Positions 8,698 to 17,680 of a stretch of 64,000 nucleotides of DNA are shown here, piece by piece. The DNA is from Adlercreutzia equolifaciens DSM 19450 (lineage in GTDB: Bacteria; Actinomycetota; Coriobacteriia; Coriobacteriales; Eggerthellaceae): positions 868,001 to 932,000 of the forward strand of contig NC_022567.1 of NCBI RefSeq assembly GCF_000478885.1, written 5' to 3'. The notes below the pieces were generated by a model. That model ran no database searches. It was not told the DNA's origin and was given only the letters and a program-made list of their open reading frames with translations. Numbering within the stretch: the first letter of the stretch is position 1; every line of letters starts with the position of its first letter. The translations under genes and the position numbers were made by a program.

Positions 8698-9747
8698 ATG
8701 TTCGATCTGACCGCCGAATCGCGCGAGCAGGCGCGCGCGCTTTCGCTGCCCTGGGAGAAACTGGAGGGGCGCCGCGTGCTCATCACGGGGGCCACGGGCC
8801 TCATCGGGTTCGCCTGCGCGCGGCTTCTGCTGGAGCGCAACCGGCTGGGGGAGGGAGCGCCCATCGGCGTGGTCTGCCTCGTGCGCGACGAGGCTCGGGC
8901 GTGGAAAGTGTTCGCGGGTTACGGCGAGGCCGACGGGCTGGAGTTCGCCGTGGGCGCGGTGGAGGGCTTCCCCTGGCCCGAGGGGCCGGTGGACTACATC
9001 GTGCACGCGGCCTGCCCGACGGCCTCGCGGTTCTTCGCCGAGCATCCCGTGGAAACGGCGGACGCCATCGTGCTGGGCACGCGGCGGGTGCTCGAGCTCG
9101 CCCGCGCGAAGGGCTCATCCGGCGTCGTGTACGCCTCGAGCATGGAGGCCTACGGCGACGGCAATGAGCGGCCCGGTCTGGAGCCGCTGCTGGACGAGAG
9201 CCGCGTAGGCTACGTGGACCCGATGCGCGTACGCAGCTGCTATCCCGAGGGCAAGCGCATGGCCGAGCAGTACTGCTGCGCCTACGCCTCCGAGTACGGG
9301 GTGCCGGCCATGGTGGTGCGCCTGGCCCAGACGTTCGGCCCGGGCATTCCCAAAGCCGACGCGCGGCTGTTCGCCCTGTGCGCCCGCAACGCCCTGGCCG
9401 GCGAGGACATCGTGCTGAAGACAACGGGCGTGAGCACCCGCATGTACCTGTACACGGCCGACGCCGTGGCGGCGCTGATGACGGTGATGCTGGCCGGCAA
9501 GCCGGGGGCGGCCTACAACGCGGCGAATCCGGAGACGTACTCCTCCGTGCGCGAGATGGCCGAGATGGTGGCTCAGCTGGCGCCCGGCGGCGCGGTGGAG
9601 GTGCGCTGCGATATTGACCCCGACGCGCCCTTCCCGCCGGAGCACCACCTGCCCTTAGATGTGTCGCGGCTGCGGGCCTTAGGCTGGGAGCCCACCCAGG
9701 ATCTGCCGGGCATGTACCGCAACCTCATGGCCTACCTGGAGGACTAG
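8698..9747 (+). CDS. NAD-dependent epimerase/dehydratase (extended SDR)
   Basis: A 349-residue extended short-chain dehydrogenase. The Rossmann motif TGATGLIGF lies at about residues 30-38, YASSMEAYG supplies the catalytic Ser region near residue 143, and SCYPEGKRMAEQY carries the YxxxK pair near residue 180. The family includes UDP-glucuronate decarboxylases, dTDP-glucose dehydratases and nucleotide-sugar epimerases. It starts 9 bp after the TarI-like gene with AGGAGG before the ATG, so the two are tightly coupled. Its substrate could be a nucleotide sugar or, given the missing TarJ, the polyol or ketose feeding the CDP-activation step; this second idea is only inference from position. Confidence 0.85.
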   Translation: MFDLTAESREQARALSLPWEKLEGRRVLITGATGLIGFACARLLLERNRLGEGAPIGVVCLVRDEARAWKVFAGYGEADGLEFAVGAVEGFPWPEGPVDYIVHAACPTASRFFAEHPVETADAIVLGTRRVLELARAKGSSGVVYASSMEAYGDGNERPGLEPLLDESRVGYVDPMRVRSCYPEGKRMAEQYCCAYASEYGVPAMVVRLAQTFGPGIPKADARLFALCARNALAGEDIVLKTTGVSTRMYLYTADAVAALMTVMLAGKPGAAYNAANPETYSSVREMAEMVAQLAPGGAVEVRCDIDPDAPFPPEHHLPLDVSRLRALGWEPTQDLPGMYRNLMAYLED

Positions 9748-9748
9748 C

Positions 9749-10930
9749 ATGGTGGATTCGGCGAAGGTCAGCGTGGTGGTGCCCGTTTACAACACGGCAG
9801 CTTACCTGCGGGAATGCCTCGACAGCCTGGTGGGGCAGACGCTCGCGGATATCGAGATCGTCTGTGTGGACGACGGCTCCACCGACGAGTCGCCCTCCAT
9901 TTTGGAGGAGTATGCCGCCCGCGACGGGCGGGTGCGCGTGCTGCGCCAAAAGAACCAGGGGGCCGGTGCCGCCCGCAACAACGGGCTTCTGCAGGCCCGC
10001 GGAGCCTACGTCATGTTCTGCGACTCCGACGATTTCATGGCCCGCGACGCGCTGGAGCTTCTATGGACCCAATGCGAGCAGGATGCGGCCGACGTGTGCG
10101 TCTGCGCCGGAGAGCGCTTCTACGAGTCGCTGGGGCTCACGGTGGCCGCGCCGGGGTACCTGGAAGTGAACCGACTGCCCGAGGAGATGCCCTTCAACCG
10201 GCACAGCAACGCTGAGCACCTGTTCAGCTTCACCACCATCATGATGTTCAACAAGATGTTCCGCCGCCAGTTCCTTTTGGATCACGGCCTGCGCTACGGC
10301 ACCACGCGCAACGGGGAGGATGTCGAGATCTGCGCCTTCGCGCTGTGGTACGCCGAGCGCATCACGGTGGTGCGCAAACCGCTCGTCACCTACCGTATCG
10401 ACCGCCCCGACAGCCTCGTGGGCACGCTCTCCGCCTCGGCCACCGACCCGCTTCGCGCCTGGATGCGCGTGTGGGACGCCATCGGCGGCGAGCTGGGAGC
10501 GGCCCGGCGCAGCTTCGACTGCAAGTTCTTGGGCGTCATCCGCCACGGCTTCCGCAACGTCACGACGGCCGAGGCCTTCGCCGCCTGCTACAATTACGTG
10601 CGCGACGAGGTGCTTCAGAAGATTGATTTCAGGCCACGCAAGGAGGGCTACTACTACACGCCCTGGTACAACGTGTTCGTCGAGCATCTGACGCGCGACT
10701 CGCTGGAAAACTTCATGGCCTACATGGTGTACGCTGCCTCGCGCGAGCTTGAGGCCGAGGAGGCGCGCAGGCTGGACGAGCGCCGCAAGCTGAAAGAGGA
10801 GAGACGGGATGTAGCGCGCCTCTCCAAGGAGAACAAGGAGCTCGCCCGCAAGTTCTCGAAGGTGGAGGGTATCTATCGCGCCGGGGCCGCCGTGCGCCGC
10901 GTCCTGCGGAAAGCGAAGCGCGGCGCCTAG
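9749..10930 (+). CDS. Family 2 glycosyltransferase with C-terminal coiled coil
   Basis: The 393-residue protein opens with a GT-A domain: VSVVVPVYNTAAYL, VCVDDGSTDESPS, GAARNNGL and a CDSDDFM metal-binding DxD-type motif near residue 93. The last 60 residues are charged heptad-like sequence (EAEEARRLDERRKLKEERRDV, residues about 330-350), probably a coiled coil for oligomerisation or pairing with the similar tails in neighbouring enzymes. It begins 1 bp after the SDR stop codon, so it is the last gene of the 6059-10930 operon, and its stop overlaps the stop of the convergent glycosyltransferase by 4 bp. The sugar and linkage are unknown. Confidence 0.88.
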   Translation: MVDSAKVSVVVPVYNTAAYLRECLDSLVGQTLADIEIVCVDDGSTDESPSILEEYAARDGRVRVLRQKNQGAGAARNNGLLQARGAYVMFCDSDDFMARDALELLWTQCEQDAADVCVCAGERFYESLGLTVAAPGYLEVNRLPEEMPFNRHSNAEHLFSFTTIMMFNKMFRRQFLLDHGLRYGTTRNGEDVEICAFALWYAERITVVRKPLVTYRIDRPDSLVGTLSASATDPLRAWMRVWDAIGGELGAARRSFDCKFLGVIRHGFRNVTTAEAFAACYNYVRDEVLQKIDFRPRKEGYYYTPWYNVFVEHLTRDSLENFMAYMVYAASRELEAEEARRLDERRKLKEERRDVARLSKENKELARKFSKVEGIYRAGAAVRRVLRKAKRGA

Positions 10931-12129
10931 CTTCGGCCCTTGCGAAAATCGCGCGCGATGCGCTGAATCTTCCTCGGTAGGCGGCAAACGGCTCGGCCTA
11001 CGCGGTACTCAGCGGACTTCTTCGCACGCGCCCCGGCTTTGGCGTCCTTCTCGGCTTTGGCGAGGCGATTCTTCAAATCGCGGATCTCGTCGAGGCGCAC
11101 GGCGGCGCGGTACACGGCGCGCTGGCGGATGTCCTCGGTGGTCGCGTACAGGCTGAACAGGTACTCGTCGGCGGTAAGGTGCCTCAGATCTTCCACGAAA
11201 GCGCGATTGCGGTCGCTTTGGAAAAGGGCCGGATCGGCATCGATGAGTCCCAGATCTCTCGCACCGCCCCGGGCGAGCGTATCGTAGACGAGCTTGAAGG
11301 CATCGTAGGTGTTGAGGGTGTTCAAATTGTACTGGCAGCCCCCGGCCGCCCAATTGAGATAGGCGGCTTCGAGGGGTTCGTAGAGGCCGCGCTCCTCAAG
11401 CCATGCCCTTAGGGCGAGAAAGGCGCTCAGGAAGTCCAGGGGGTGTCGGTCCTTGCCGGCCATGGTGTTCTCGCCCGTGCCCTTGCGATGGTAGACGAGG
11501 GCTTGGTCCAACTGCGCAATGCCCTTTGCCAGAACGAGGGCGGGTGCGCAGAACATGAGGTCCTCGGTGAGGTAGATTTCCTGGTAGAGGAGGTGGTTGT
11601 CGCGCACGAAATCCATGCGGAGCACCTTGTTCCAGGGGAAATTGCCGAAGCTTTCGAGCACCCAATCGGGGTTATCGCGCCATGTTACAACCTCGGCGGG
11701 GAACTTGTCGCGCAGGATGGACCAACTTGCGCGTAGAGGGATGCCGTAGCGCTCATCGAATTCATAGTGAGGAAGGGCGGCTATGTTGGCCCCCGTGCGC
11801 TCGAGCAGCGCCACGGCCTTCTCGAGCAGCGAGGGGTCGCACCAGTCGTCGGCGTCGAGAAAGTACAGGTAATCGCCCCGGGCCCTCTCGATGCCCCGGT
11901 TGCGCGCCACACCGGGTCCGGCGTTCTCCTGGTTAAAGATGCGGACGCGGCCGTCGCGCGAGGCGTAGTCGGCCAGCAGCTGCGGGGTGCCGTCGGTGGA
12001 GCCGTCGTCCACGCAGATCACCTCGAGGTTGCCGTGGGTTTGGGCAAGCAGGCTGTCGAGGGCCTGCCCCAGGTGCTTCTCTGCGTTGAAAACCGGGACG
12101 ACGACGGATACAAGGGGCTCGTCTGCCAT
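10927..12129 (-). CDS. Family 2 glycosyltransferase
   Basis: A 400-residue GT-A enzyme with VSVVVPVFNAEKHLGQALDS, VICVDDGSTDG, PGVARNRGIERARGDY and the FLDADDW metal-site motif near residue 93. After the catalytic domain comes a helical region and a basic C-terminal tail (KNRLAKAEKDAKAG). ATG at 12129 is preceded by AGGAG at close spacing. It lies 6 bp downstream of the two-domain glycosyltransferase 12136-14196, so these two form a minus-strand operon convergent with the 6-11 kb operon. The domain order and tail resemble the gene at 9749-10930, suggesting duplication. Confidence 0.88.
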   Translation of the reverse strand: MADEPLVSVVVPVFNAEKHLGQALDSLLAQTHGNLEVICVDDGSTDGTPQLLADYASRDGRVRIFNQENAGPGVARNRGIERARGDYLYFLDADDWCDPSLLEKAVALLERTGANIAALPHYEFDERYGIPLRASWSILRDKFPAEVVTWRDNPDWVLESFGNFPWNKVLRMDFVRDNHLLYQEIYLTEDLMFCAPALVLAKGIAQLDQALVYHRKGTGENTMAGKDRHPLDFLSAFLALRAWLEERGLYEPLEAAYLNWAAGGCQYNLNTLNTYDAFKLVYDTLARGGARDLGLIDADPALFQSDRNRAFVEDLRHLTADEYLFSLYATTEDIRQRAVYRAAVRLDEIRDLKNRLAKAEKDAKAGARAKKSAEYRVGRAVCRLPRKIQRIARDFRKGRS

Positions 12130-12135
12130 ATTCTC

Positions 12136-14196
12136 CTACTTTCCCGCTTTGCCGAGGCTCTTCTTGAGGGCGCGAGCCGGCGCCGTGATCGCATGGCCGA
12201 CTTTGAACGCGTGGGATGCGCGGACGGCCTGGAGAGAGGTCTGCGCCATTTGTAGCCGCTTTTCGGTTTCGGTGAGGCGCTTTTGCGTCTCACCCAGTTT
12301 CTTGGAGCATTCGTCGAGCCGCCTTTTTGCGGCTTCCAACTCGGCCTGGGTGCGGCGCAGGCCGACGGCGGTTTCGTTGCGCTCGGCGGTGCGCTCTGCC
12401 ATGCCGCACTCGTAGAGATCGGAAAGCCAGCGTGCGTAGTCGAGTGCGTTTTCCTCGTAGGCTCCTTGAGAGCGCAGGAGATCTTCCACTTCCCGGGCCA
12501 CCTCGAGGGGGCGCGTGAAGTCGAGATGCGGCGCGCCGGTCGGATAGCGCCGCGTGACGACGCGACCGTTCAGCACCATTGCGCGCTCTGCCAGCGAGAG
12601 GGCCTCCTGTGCGAAGTCGCCCACGGGGTCGCCGCCGGAATGAAAGCGAAGCTGGTTGTCTGCCAGGAACGAGGCACGGAACATCTTGTTCGACAGAAGC
12701 GCTGTGTCGAAGCGAAGAACGTAACCCCGGGCATCTCGGGCGCTGCAGATGCGACTGGGGCGCGGCCAGTCGAGCAGGGGATCGCCGGCCAGGGACGGCG
12801 CGCTGCCGATCTTGCGCAGCCAGCGGGAGAGAATGACGTCCAGGTCGTTCCTCTCGGCGTTGCCCACGAAGTAGCCGAGCGTGGGCGCGTCCAAGCGGTC
12901 GGCCACTCCGGTGAAGAGCAGATAGGTGCCCGAGGCGTGGGAAAGCCCCGCATTCAGGGCGCTCGCAAGATCGGCACAGGCGTCGAGGACGGAGAGGCGC
13001 TCGTCGGATGCGCGGTACCGATCGAAGAGCTCGGCGAGGGCGTTGGCGGAAGCTGCTGCCAACGCTTCGGCGACGTCCTCGCTTTCCTGGGCGCCACCTT
13101 CTGCCGGTGATGCGTAGGGAACGCAAATGATCTCGATGGTTGCGTCGGTGAGCGCGACGAGGTTCTCAAGGCGAGAGGCGACAGCCTCGGTGCCCGCGCT
13201 TGCGCCTGCGGCGAACACGACGCTCACCTCGGGAGTGCCGTTGGTCATGCGTTTGACGAGATCGTAGTCGCTCCTCTTGAACAGCGTGCGGTCGATGCGG
13301 CCCGCACGGTAGTCGTCGCCCAGCTCCTTCCACATGACCGAGGCGAACTCCTCTTTGAACTCGTCACTCACGCGCTGGGAATTCCATTGGTAGGTGCGAA
13401 AGCGGAGAGCCGCCAGAGGGGCGCCGAGACGTTCTTCCGCGTCACGTTCGTCGATGAAGCGCGCGCATTCGGCCGTCTCGTCGCAGAGGGCGAAGACCTT
13501 GCTCTTCGAATTGGAGGAGGAGGACTCGTTGTCCCGGTTGTAATAGATGACGGGCACGTCCAGCAGCATCACGCGCTTGGCCAGCGCCCAGGTTTTGAAG
13601 CCGAAGGCGGTGTCCTGATACGATGCTCCAGGCGTTTCGGTGAACCAGATGCCTTCCTCTTCAAGGAACGCCCGACGGTAGAGACCCGTCCACAAGCTGG
13701 GGTTCACCCAGTAGCAAAGCGGGTAGTTCGCTGGGTCGAACACCTCGTCGAATGGGAGCGCCTTCTGTGTGGGCGAGCAGAAGGAAGCAGCGCCCTTATG
13801 GGGATCGTAAGGCGATTCGGCGCCGCTGCAACAGCGGATGTAGGAGCCGCGCACCATGTCCAGCTCGTTCGCGATGGCGACGTCGAGGAGGGTCTGCCAG
13901 GCGCCATCGCACACCTTGTCGTCCGATTCCAGAATGCCCACGTAACGCCCGCGCGCGGCCTTGAGCCCATCGTTCATGGCGGCACCGTAGCCGGCGTTCG
14001 GCTTGTCAATGACGGCAATACGCTCGTCACGAGCGGCAAAGGCCTGCAGGATCCCGGGCGATGAATCGGTTGAGCCGTCGTTGACGCAGATGATCTCCAG
14101 GCCGGGGATGTCTTGGGCCAGCGCGCTTTCCAGGCAGCCGGGGAGATACTTCTCGACGTTGTACACGGGAATGATGATGGATAGGACAGGCTCCAT
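12136..14196 (-). CDS. Two-domain glycosyltransferase: active GT2 plus degenerate GT-A domain
   Basis: The 686-residue protein starts with a standard GT2 domain (LSIIIPVYNVEKYLPG, IICVNDGSTDSS, GYGAAMNDGLKAARG, LESDDKV metal motif near residue 93). From about residue 320 a second region repeats the GT-A layout in weakened form: VSVVFAAGASAG, IEIICVPYAS, then ALNAGLSHASGTYLLF and GVADRL where the DxD site should be. This second domain lacks the acidic metal ligands, so it is probably a binding or structural domain. The C-terminal 90 residues form a long coiled coil (AAKRRLDECSKKL...). The start ATG at 14196 has AAGGGG upstream. Confidence 0.85.
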   Translation of the reverse strand: MEPVLSIIIPVYNVEKYLPGCLESALAQDIPGLEIICVNDGSTDSSPGILQAFAARDERIAVIDKPNAGYGAAMNDGLKAARGRYVGILESDDKVCDGAWQTLLDVAIANELDMVRGSYIRCCSGAESPYDPHKGAASFCSPTQKALPFDEVFDPANYPLCYWVNPSLWTGLYRRAFLEEEGIWFTETPGASYQDTAFGFKTWALAKRVMLLDVPVIYYNRDNESSSSNSKSKVFALCDETAECARFIDERDAEERLGAPLAALRFRTYQWNSQRVSDEFKEEFASVMWKELGDDYRAGRIDRTLFKRSDYDLVKRMTNGTPEVSVVFAAGASAGTEAVASRLENLVALTDATIEIICVPYASPAEGGAQESEDVAEALAAASANALAELFDRYRASDERLSVLDACADLASALNAGLSHASGTYLLFTGVADRLDAPTLGYFVGNAERNDLDVILSRWLRKIGSAPSLAGDPLLDWPRPSRICSARDARGYVLRFDTALLSNKMFRASFLADNQLRFHSGGDPVGDFAQEALSLAERAMVLNGRVVTRRYPTGAPHLDFTRPLEVAREVEDLLRSQGAYEENALDYARWLSDLYECGMAERTAERNETAVGLRRTQAELEAAKRRLDECSKKLGETQKRLTETEKRLQMAQTSLQAVRASHAFKVGHAITAPARALKKSLGKAGK

Positions 14197-14662
14197 GGGG
14201 ACCCCTTGTCTGCAAGGCGTTTCGTTTGTCTCCCCATTCTACCTTTCTTGCCGCTGCCGATTCTGGCGCAGCAAGCAAATCACCGCAAAAGGACGACGCA
14301 CCCCAAGTTGTCGGAGCCGAGTCTCGCCTCGGCATTATCGCCGGTGGTTTTGCCGTTGTGCCATCTTCGAAGATTCGTTCGTGGCAATTACGTCGAATCT
14401 TGAAGCCGTGCTGGCCTCGTCGAATATCAGCGCTAGGCCGTTGTTGAGATTCTTCTCTCTTTCGGAGAACAAGGGGGTGCGGAAGAGATCCGGTGATCGA
14501 GCCCTAAACGCGATATTTACCCTGGTAACACTCGCCATTGGACGTTGAATCGGACGCTTTTTGCTGCAAAGTCGACATTTTGCAGCCAATTCGCGAGGTG
14601 TTGGTGGTGCGGCGTGATAAGATGATGGTGTTAGTAATATTACTTTTAGCGAAAGGGGTTTT
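14197..14662. other. Intergenic spacer, 466 bp
   Basis: The spacer between divergent genes 12136-14196 and 14663-15304 has no convincing reading frame. It carries one copy of the palindromic element at 14563-14586 and a short dyad AGTAATATTACT just before the ribosome site of the wall-binding protein gene. Promoters for both flanking genes should lie here but I could not place a good -35/-10 pair. Confidence 0.5.
14563..14586. repeat. Dispersed palindromic element, copy 1
   Basis: GCTGCAAA and TTTGCAGC form perfect 8-bp arms around GTCGACAT. The same element occurs twice more in this window (19778-19819 and 19904-19927), always in non-coding DNA. Confidence 0.75.
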
Positions 14663-15304
14663 ATGGAACGGACGATTCGCCAGAAGGCAGCTTCCGTGGC
14701 GCTGGCAGTCATGTTGGTGCTTGGGGGAGGGCTGCTTGCAGGTGCTGCCCAGGCTACGGTCGAGGCGCAGCCGGCCTTCGCGGCACAGAAGGGGGCGTGG
14801 AAGTCGTCCTCGGGCAAATGGTGGTATGCCTACAACGACGGCAGCTGTGCCAAGTCCGGTTGGGCTTCGATTGGGGGTTCGTGGTACCTCTTCGACAATG
14901 CCGGCTGGATGAAGACTGGCTGGCAGAAGATCGGGAAGTCGTGGTACTACCTTAAGTCTTCCGGCGCGATGGCCACGGGATGGCAGCAGGTCGGAGGCAA
15001 GTGGTACTACCTGAACGGCTCGGGAGTTATGGCTGCTAGCAAATGGATCGGCGACTATTATGTTGATGGCTCGGGCGCCATGGCTACGAACAAGTGGATC
15101 GGCAAGTACTACGTGGGCGCTGACGGGAAGTGGGACCGGAGCACAGGATCAGGCACGACGAACAGCTCGACGGTTTATTGGGTTGACTCCGGCAAGGTAT
15201 ACCACACCACGAAGGATTGCCCGTCTTTGAGCCGATCGAAGAACATCCACTCGGGAACGGTGGCGCAGTCCGGCAAATCGCGTGCATGCAAAAACTGCAG
15301 TTAG
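14663..15304 (+). CDS. Secreted cell-wall-binding repeat protein with C-terminal Cys domain
   Basis: The 213-residue protein has a signal peptide (basic start MERTIRQK, hydrophobic core, likely cleavage after AFA near residue 40). It then has five or six aromatic/glycine repeats of the choline-binding/CW_binding_1 type, with the recurring pattern GW-x-x-x-x-W-Y-Y-L-x-x-x-G-x-M, spanning about residues 47-160. The last 45 residues are a small module with KVYHTTKDCPSLSRSK and CKNCS; this Cys-x(n)-Cys-x2-Cys module is probably metal-binding or disulfide-linked. No enzymatic domain is present. It likely sits on the wall polymer made by the surrounding genes. A strong hairpin terminator follows. 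Confidence 0.87.
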   Translation: MERTIRQKAASVALAVMLVLGGGLLAGAAQATVEAQPAFAAQKGAWKSSSGKWWYAYNDGSCAKSGWASIGGSWYLFDNAGWMKTGWQKIGKSWYYLKSSGAMATGWQQVGGKWYYLNGSGVMAASKWIGDYYVDGSGAMATNKWIGKYYVGADGKWDRSTGSGTTNSSTVYWVDSGKVYHTTKDCPSLSRSKNIHSGTVAQSGKSRACKNCS

Positions 15305-15315
15305 GATGTTCGAGA

Positions 15316-15357
15316 CTCTGGTGAGAGCAGATTGAGCTCTGGTGAAAGCAGATCGAG
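15316..15357 (+). repeat. Two adjacent 21-bp direct repeats
   Basis: Bases 15316-15336 and 15337-15357 are copies of a 21-bp unit beginning CTCTGGTGA, differing at two positions. They lie just past the stop of the wall-binding protein gene and before its terminator hairpin. No coding role is seen. Confidence 0.7.
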
Positions 15358-15371
15358 ATCATTTCGAAGGG

Positions 15372-15408
15372 AAGTGGGGGAGAGCAGCGTGATTGCTCTC
15401 CCCCACTT
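15372..15408 (+). terminator. Strong hairpin terminator after wall-binding protein gene
   Basis: AAGTGGGGGAGAGCA (15372-15386) and TGCTCTCCCCCACTT (15394-15408) pair perfectly over 15 bp around a 7-base loop, 67 bp after the stop codon at 15304. The A/T-flanked stem can also serve the convergent gene ending at 15521. Confidence 0.85.
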
Positions 15409-15520
15409 GCTTTGCTGGTGGTTCGCGGCAGGCTGAGGCGCTGCTGCGAATTGTGGTGCCGTGACGGCCTGTGGAACACGACGGCACAGCGAGGCGAAGG
15501 CTCATACACCGAGGCAGAGG

Positions 15521-17680
15521 CTAACCCTTCGGGGTGCCAGAGTCGCTGGGAACCGAGTCGTTCAGGCCCGAGGGAGCGGATCCGGAGGAGGAATCGGGAG
15601 CGGAGCCGGAATCGGAGCTTCCGGATCGGGGATCCTCGAGGGGAATCTCTATATGCTTGTCAGTTTTGTGCCAATTGTTGAGGTCCAAAGCGCTGCCGTC
15701 GATCTCGTACTCCTGCCAGTCGGTATCGGCCTTGCCGTTGCTGAATGTGGTCCAGTAGTAGCGCGGCCGGTCGCCCTCGGGCACATCCCACACGGGCGTG
15801 CCGTACTTCGACACGTCGCCGCCGACGGCGGCGATAAGGGTCGCGGGATAATCGCCGTGGCCCGTGGGCACCTCCGACACCTTGAGCGGCTGGGCCGCCT
15901 CCTCGGCGCTCTCCGGAGGCTTCACCAGCATGATGGGAGACGAGGCGTATTCGAGCTCGTCGGCGTTAAGCCGCCAATAGCCGTGATCGGCGGTGATGAT
16001 AATGGTGGCGCTGTCGTAAAGCCCCAGGCGCTTCATCTCGCGCAGGTAGTCGGCGACGATGCCGAGGGAGCCCTCGCTTTGGGTTATGAGGTCGGTGCCG
16101 TTGGCCCGTGCGCCCTGCTTGTCAAGGGTGTAGGGCCAATGCGCGCCCATCAGGTGAATGAACCGGAAGGAGTTCTCCTCGTCGTTCAGGGTGAGGCCGC
16201 CTGTGCGCAGCATGTCGCCGTAGAAGGCGTCATCGATGAGGTACTCGGCGCCCTCGGACCGATCGCGGCCCACGTAGGCGTTGTTCATGTCCTCGGTGGA
16301 GAACCAGAACAGGGGCTTCAGCGCCCAGGGCATGTCGCGGTACAGCGACACCTTGGCGAGCATGGCCAGCGCTGCGGGGATGTCGGGGCGCGCCGAATCG
16401 CCCTCCTCGTGGATGTTCTCGGCAAGTGCGTCCGCGTTGTCGTTGTGGTCGCCCAGCGTGTCGGTGTACACGCCGACGTCGTAACCGGCGTCGGCTATAT
16501 CGGCTAGCAGCGTGCTATCGGAGAACCAGTTGTCGTAGAAGTCGTAGAACTCCTCATTGCCTTCGGGCACGCGGCCGGTGAGCAGGTACTTCAGACCGTA
16601 ACGGGTGGGCACCATGGAGCCGGCGGAGTCGTGGTAGTAGGTGAAGCCGGTGAACTCGTCCAGGATATTGGGGTCGTCTGCGAGCACCTGGTCCATGGTG
16701 GCGGTGTCGAACATGTCCAGCACGAACACCACGACGTTGCCGTTCTTGGACAGGTCGAACAGGCCCTCGCGGGTAATGACGGTGCGGGGCGCGTCGCCGC
16801 CCTCGGCGCTCTGCTGGTCGACGACGGCGCTGATGCCGCCGGCGGCTTGCACCACAATGAGGCAGGCGCTGATGACGAGCACGCAGGCCCTCTCTATGCG
16901 GGGTTTCTTCACGGCCAGCATAACGAAGCCGCCCACGACGGCTATCCACACCAGGGCGCTTAAGGCGGTCATGCGCTTGTGGGACCACAGGTCCAGCGAT
17001 TGGCCGTCGGCAATGGGCAGGCCGCTGTTGAGGAAGAGCGCCTGAAGGTAGCATCCCAAGCCGACGGCGCAGACGATGCCGAGGGCAATGGTGAAGGGCC
17101 GTCCGCGCAGAAGCGAGAGCGCCAGCGCGAGGGCAAGCGCCGCGGCGCCTGCGGTCACAAGCAGCGGACCCAGGATGTCGGAGGTGGAGAACACGAGGCT
17201 CGTGCCGCTGCCGCTGACGATTTCGATGGGGGCCATCACGAACACCGTGCCAACAGCGAACACCGAGGCGAGCAGGGCGCGCACGAAGCGCAGCGGCCAG
17301 GTGAGCGGGCGATCGGCCGAAAGCGACGAGGACAGGCGGCGCTTGCGGGCGCGGGCGTCGTCGTCGGCTTGGGCGATGGCCTCCTTGTAACCGGGGGCGT
17401 CGGGTATAAGCTCGTGCACGGCGGGATCGTGCTCCTTCTTGGCGTCCTCGTCGATGCCGAGGATCCTCATGAGGGCGCGGCGGCTGCGGCGGAAGGCCAC
17501 GCCGATGACCGCGCTTAGGGCCACGGCCACGCCAGCCAGGGCCTGGATGGCGTAGGTCATGACCGACGGGTCCACGTAGGCCCAGGCCCGCCCGGGCAGC
17601 CCCAGTGTGGCGATAAGGGCGAAGAGCCCCAGGAAGAACGCGCTGTGAAGGAAGAGCGCGCAGCGCTTAGCGAGCCTCAT
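15521..17680 (-). CDS. Sulfatase-fold membrane protein (LtaS/phosphoglycerol transferase-like)
   Basis: The 719-residue protein has hydrophobic segments at both ends of its first 260 residues, then an extracellular alkaline-phosphatase-fold domain. That domain is recognised by VVVFVLDMFDTATMD (metal Asp near residue 320), SMVPTRYGLKYLLTG (probable Thr/Ser nucleophile), IHLMGAHWPY and ITADHGYW (metal Asp/His). This layout fits the lipoteichoic-acid synthase/phosphoglycerol transferase/sulfatase group, acting outside the membrane on phosphate-polyol or sulfate esters. The C-terminus is a Ser/Gly/Pro/Asp low-complexity tail. Its start at 17680 overlaps the upstream YidC-fusion gene by 14 bp, so the two are translationally coupled and probably work together. 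True LtaS activity is not proven: substrate motifs are only broadly matched. Confidence 0.8.
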   Translation of the reverse strand: MRLAKRCALFLHSAFFLGLFALIATLGLPGRAWAYVDPSVMTYAIQALAGVAVALSAVIGVAFRRSRRALMRILGIDEDAKKEHDPAVHELIPDAPGYKEAIAQADDDARARKRRLSSSLSADRPLTWPLRFVRALLASVFAVGTVFVMAPIEIVSGSGTSLVFSTSDILGPLLVTAGAAALALALALSLLRGRPFTIALGIVCAVGLGCYLQALFLNSGLPIADGQSLDLWSHKRMTALSALVWIAVVGGFVMLAVKKPRIERACVLVISACLIVVQAAGGISAVVDQQSAEGGDAPRTVITREGLFDLSKNGNVVVFVLDMFDTATMDQVLADDPNILDEFTGFTYYHDSAGSMVPTRYGLKYLLTGRVPEGNEEFYDFYDNWFSDSTLLADIADAGYDVGVYTDTLGDHNDNADALAENIHEEGDSARPDIPAALAMLAKVSLYRDMPWALKPLFWFSTEDMNNAYVGRDRSEGAEYLIDDAFYGDMLRTGGLTLNDEENSFRFIHLMGAHWPYTLDKQGARANGTDLITQSEGSLGIVADYLREMKRLGLYDSATIIITADHGYWRLNADELEYASSPIMLVKPPESAEEAAQPLKVSEVPTGHGDYPATLIAAVGGDVSKYGTPVWDVPEGDRPRYYWTTFSNGKADTDWQEYEIDGSALDLNNWHKTDKHIEIPLEDPRSGSSDSGSAPDSSSGSAPSGLNDSVPSDSGTPKG

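Noticed and set aside
15305..15520. 21-bp tandem repeats as a CRISPR or attachment site
   Set aside because: Only two adjacent copies without spacers, followed by an ordinary terminator; treated as a simple duplication.
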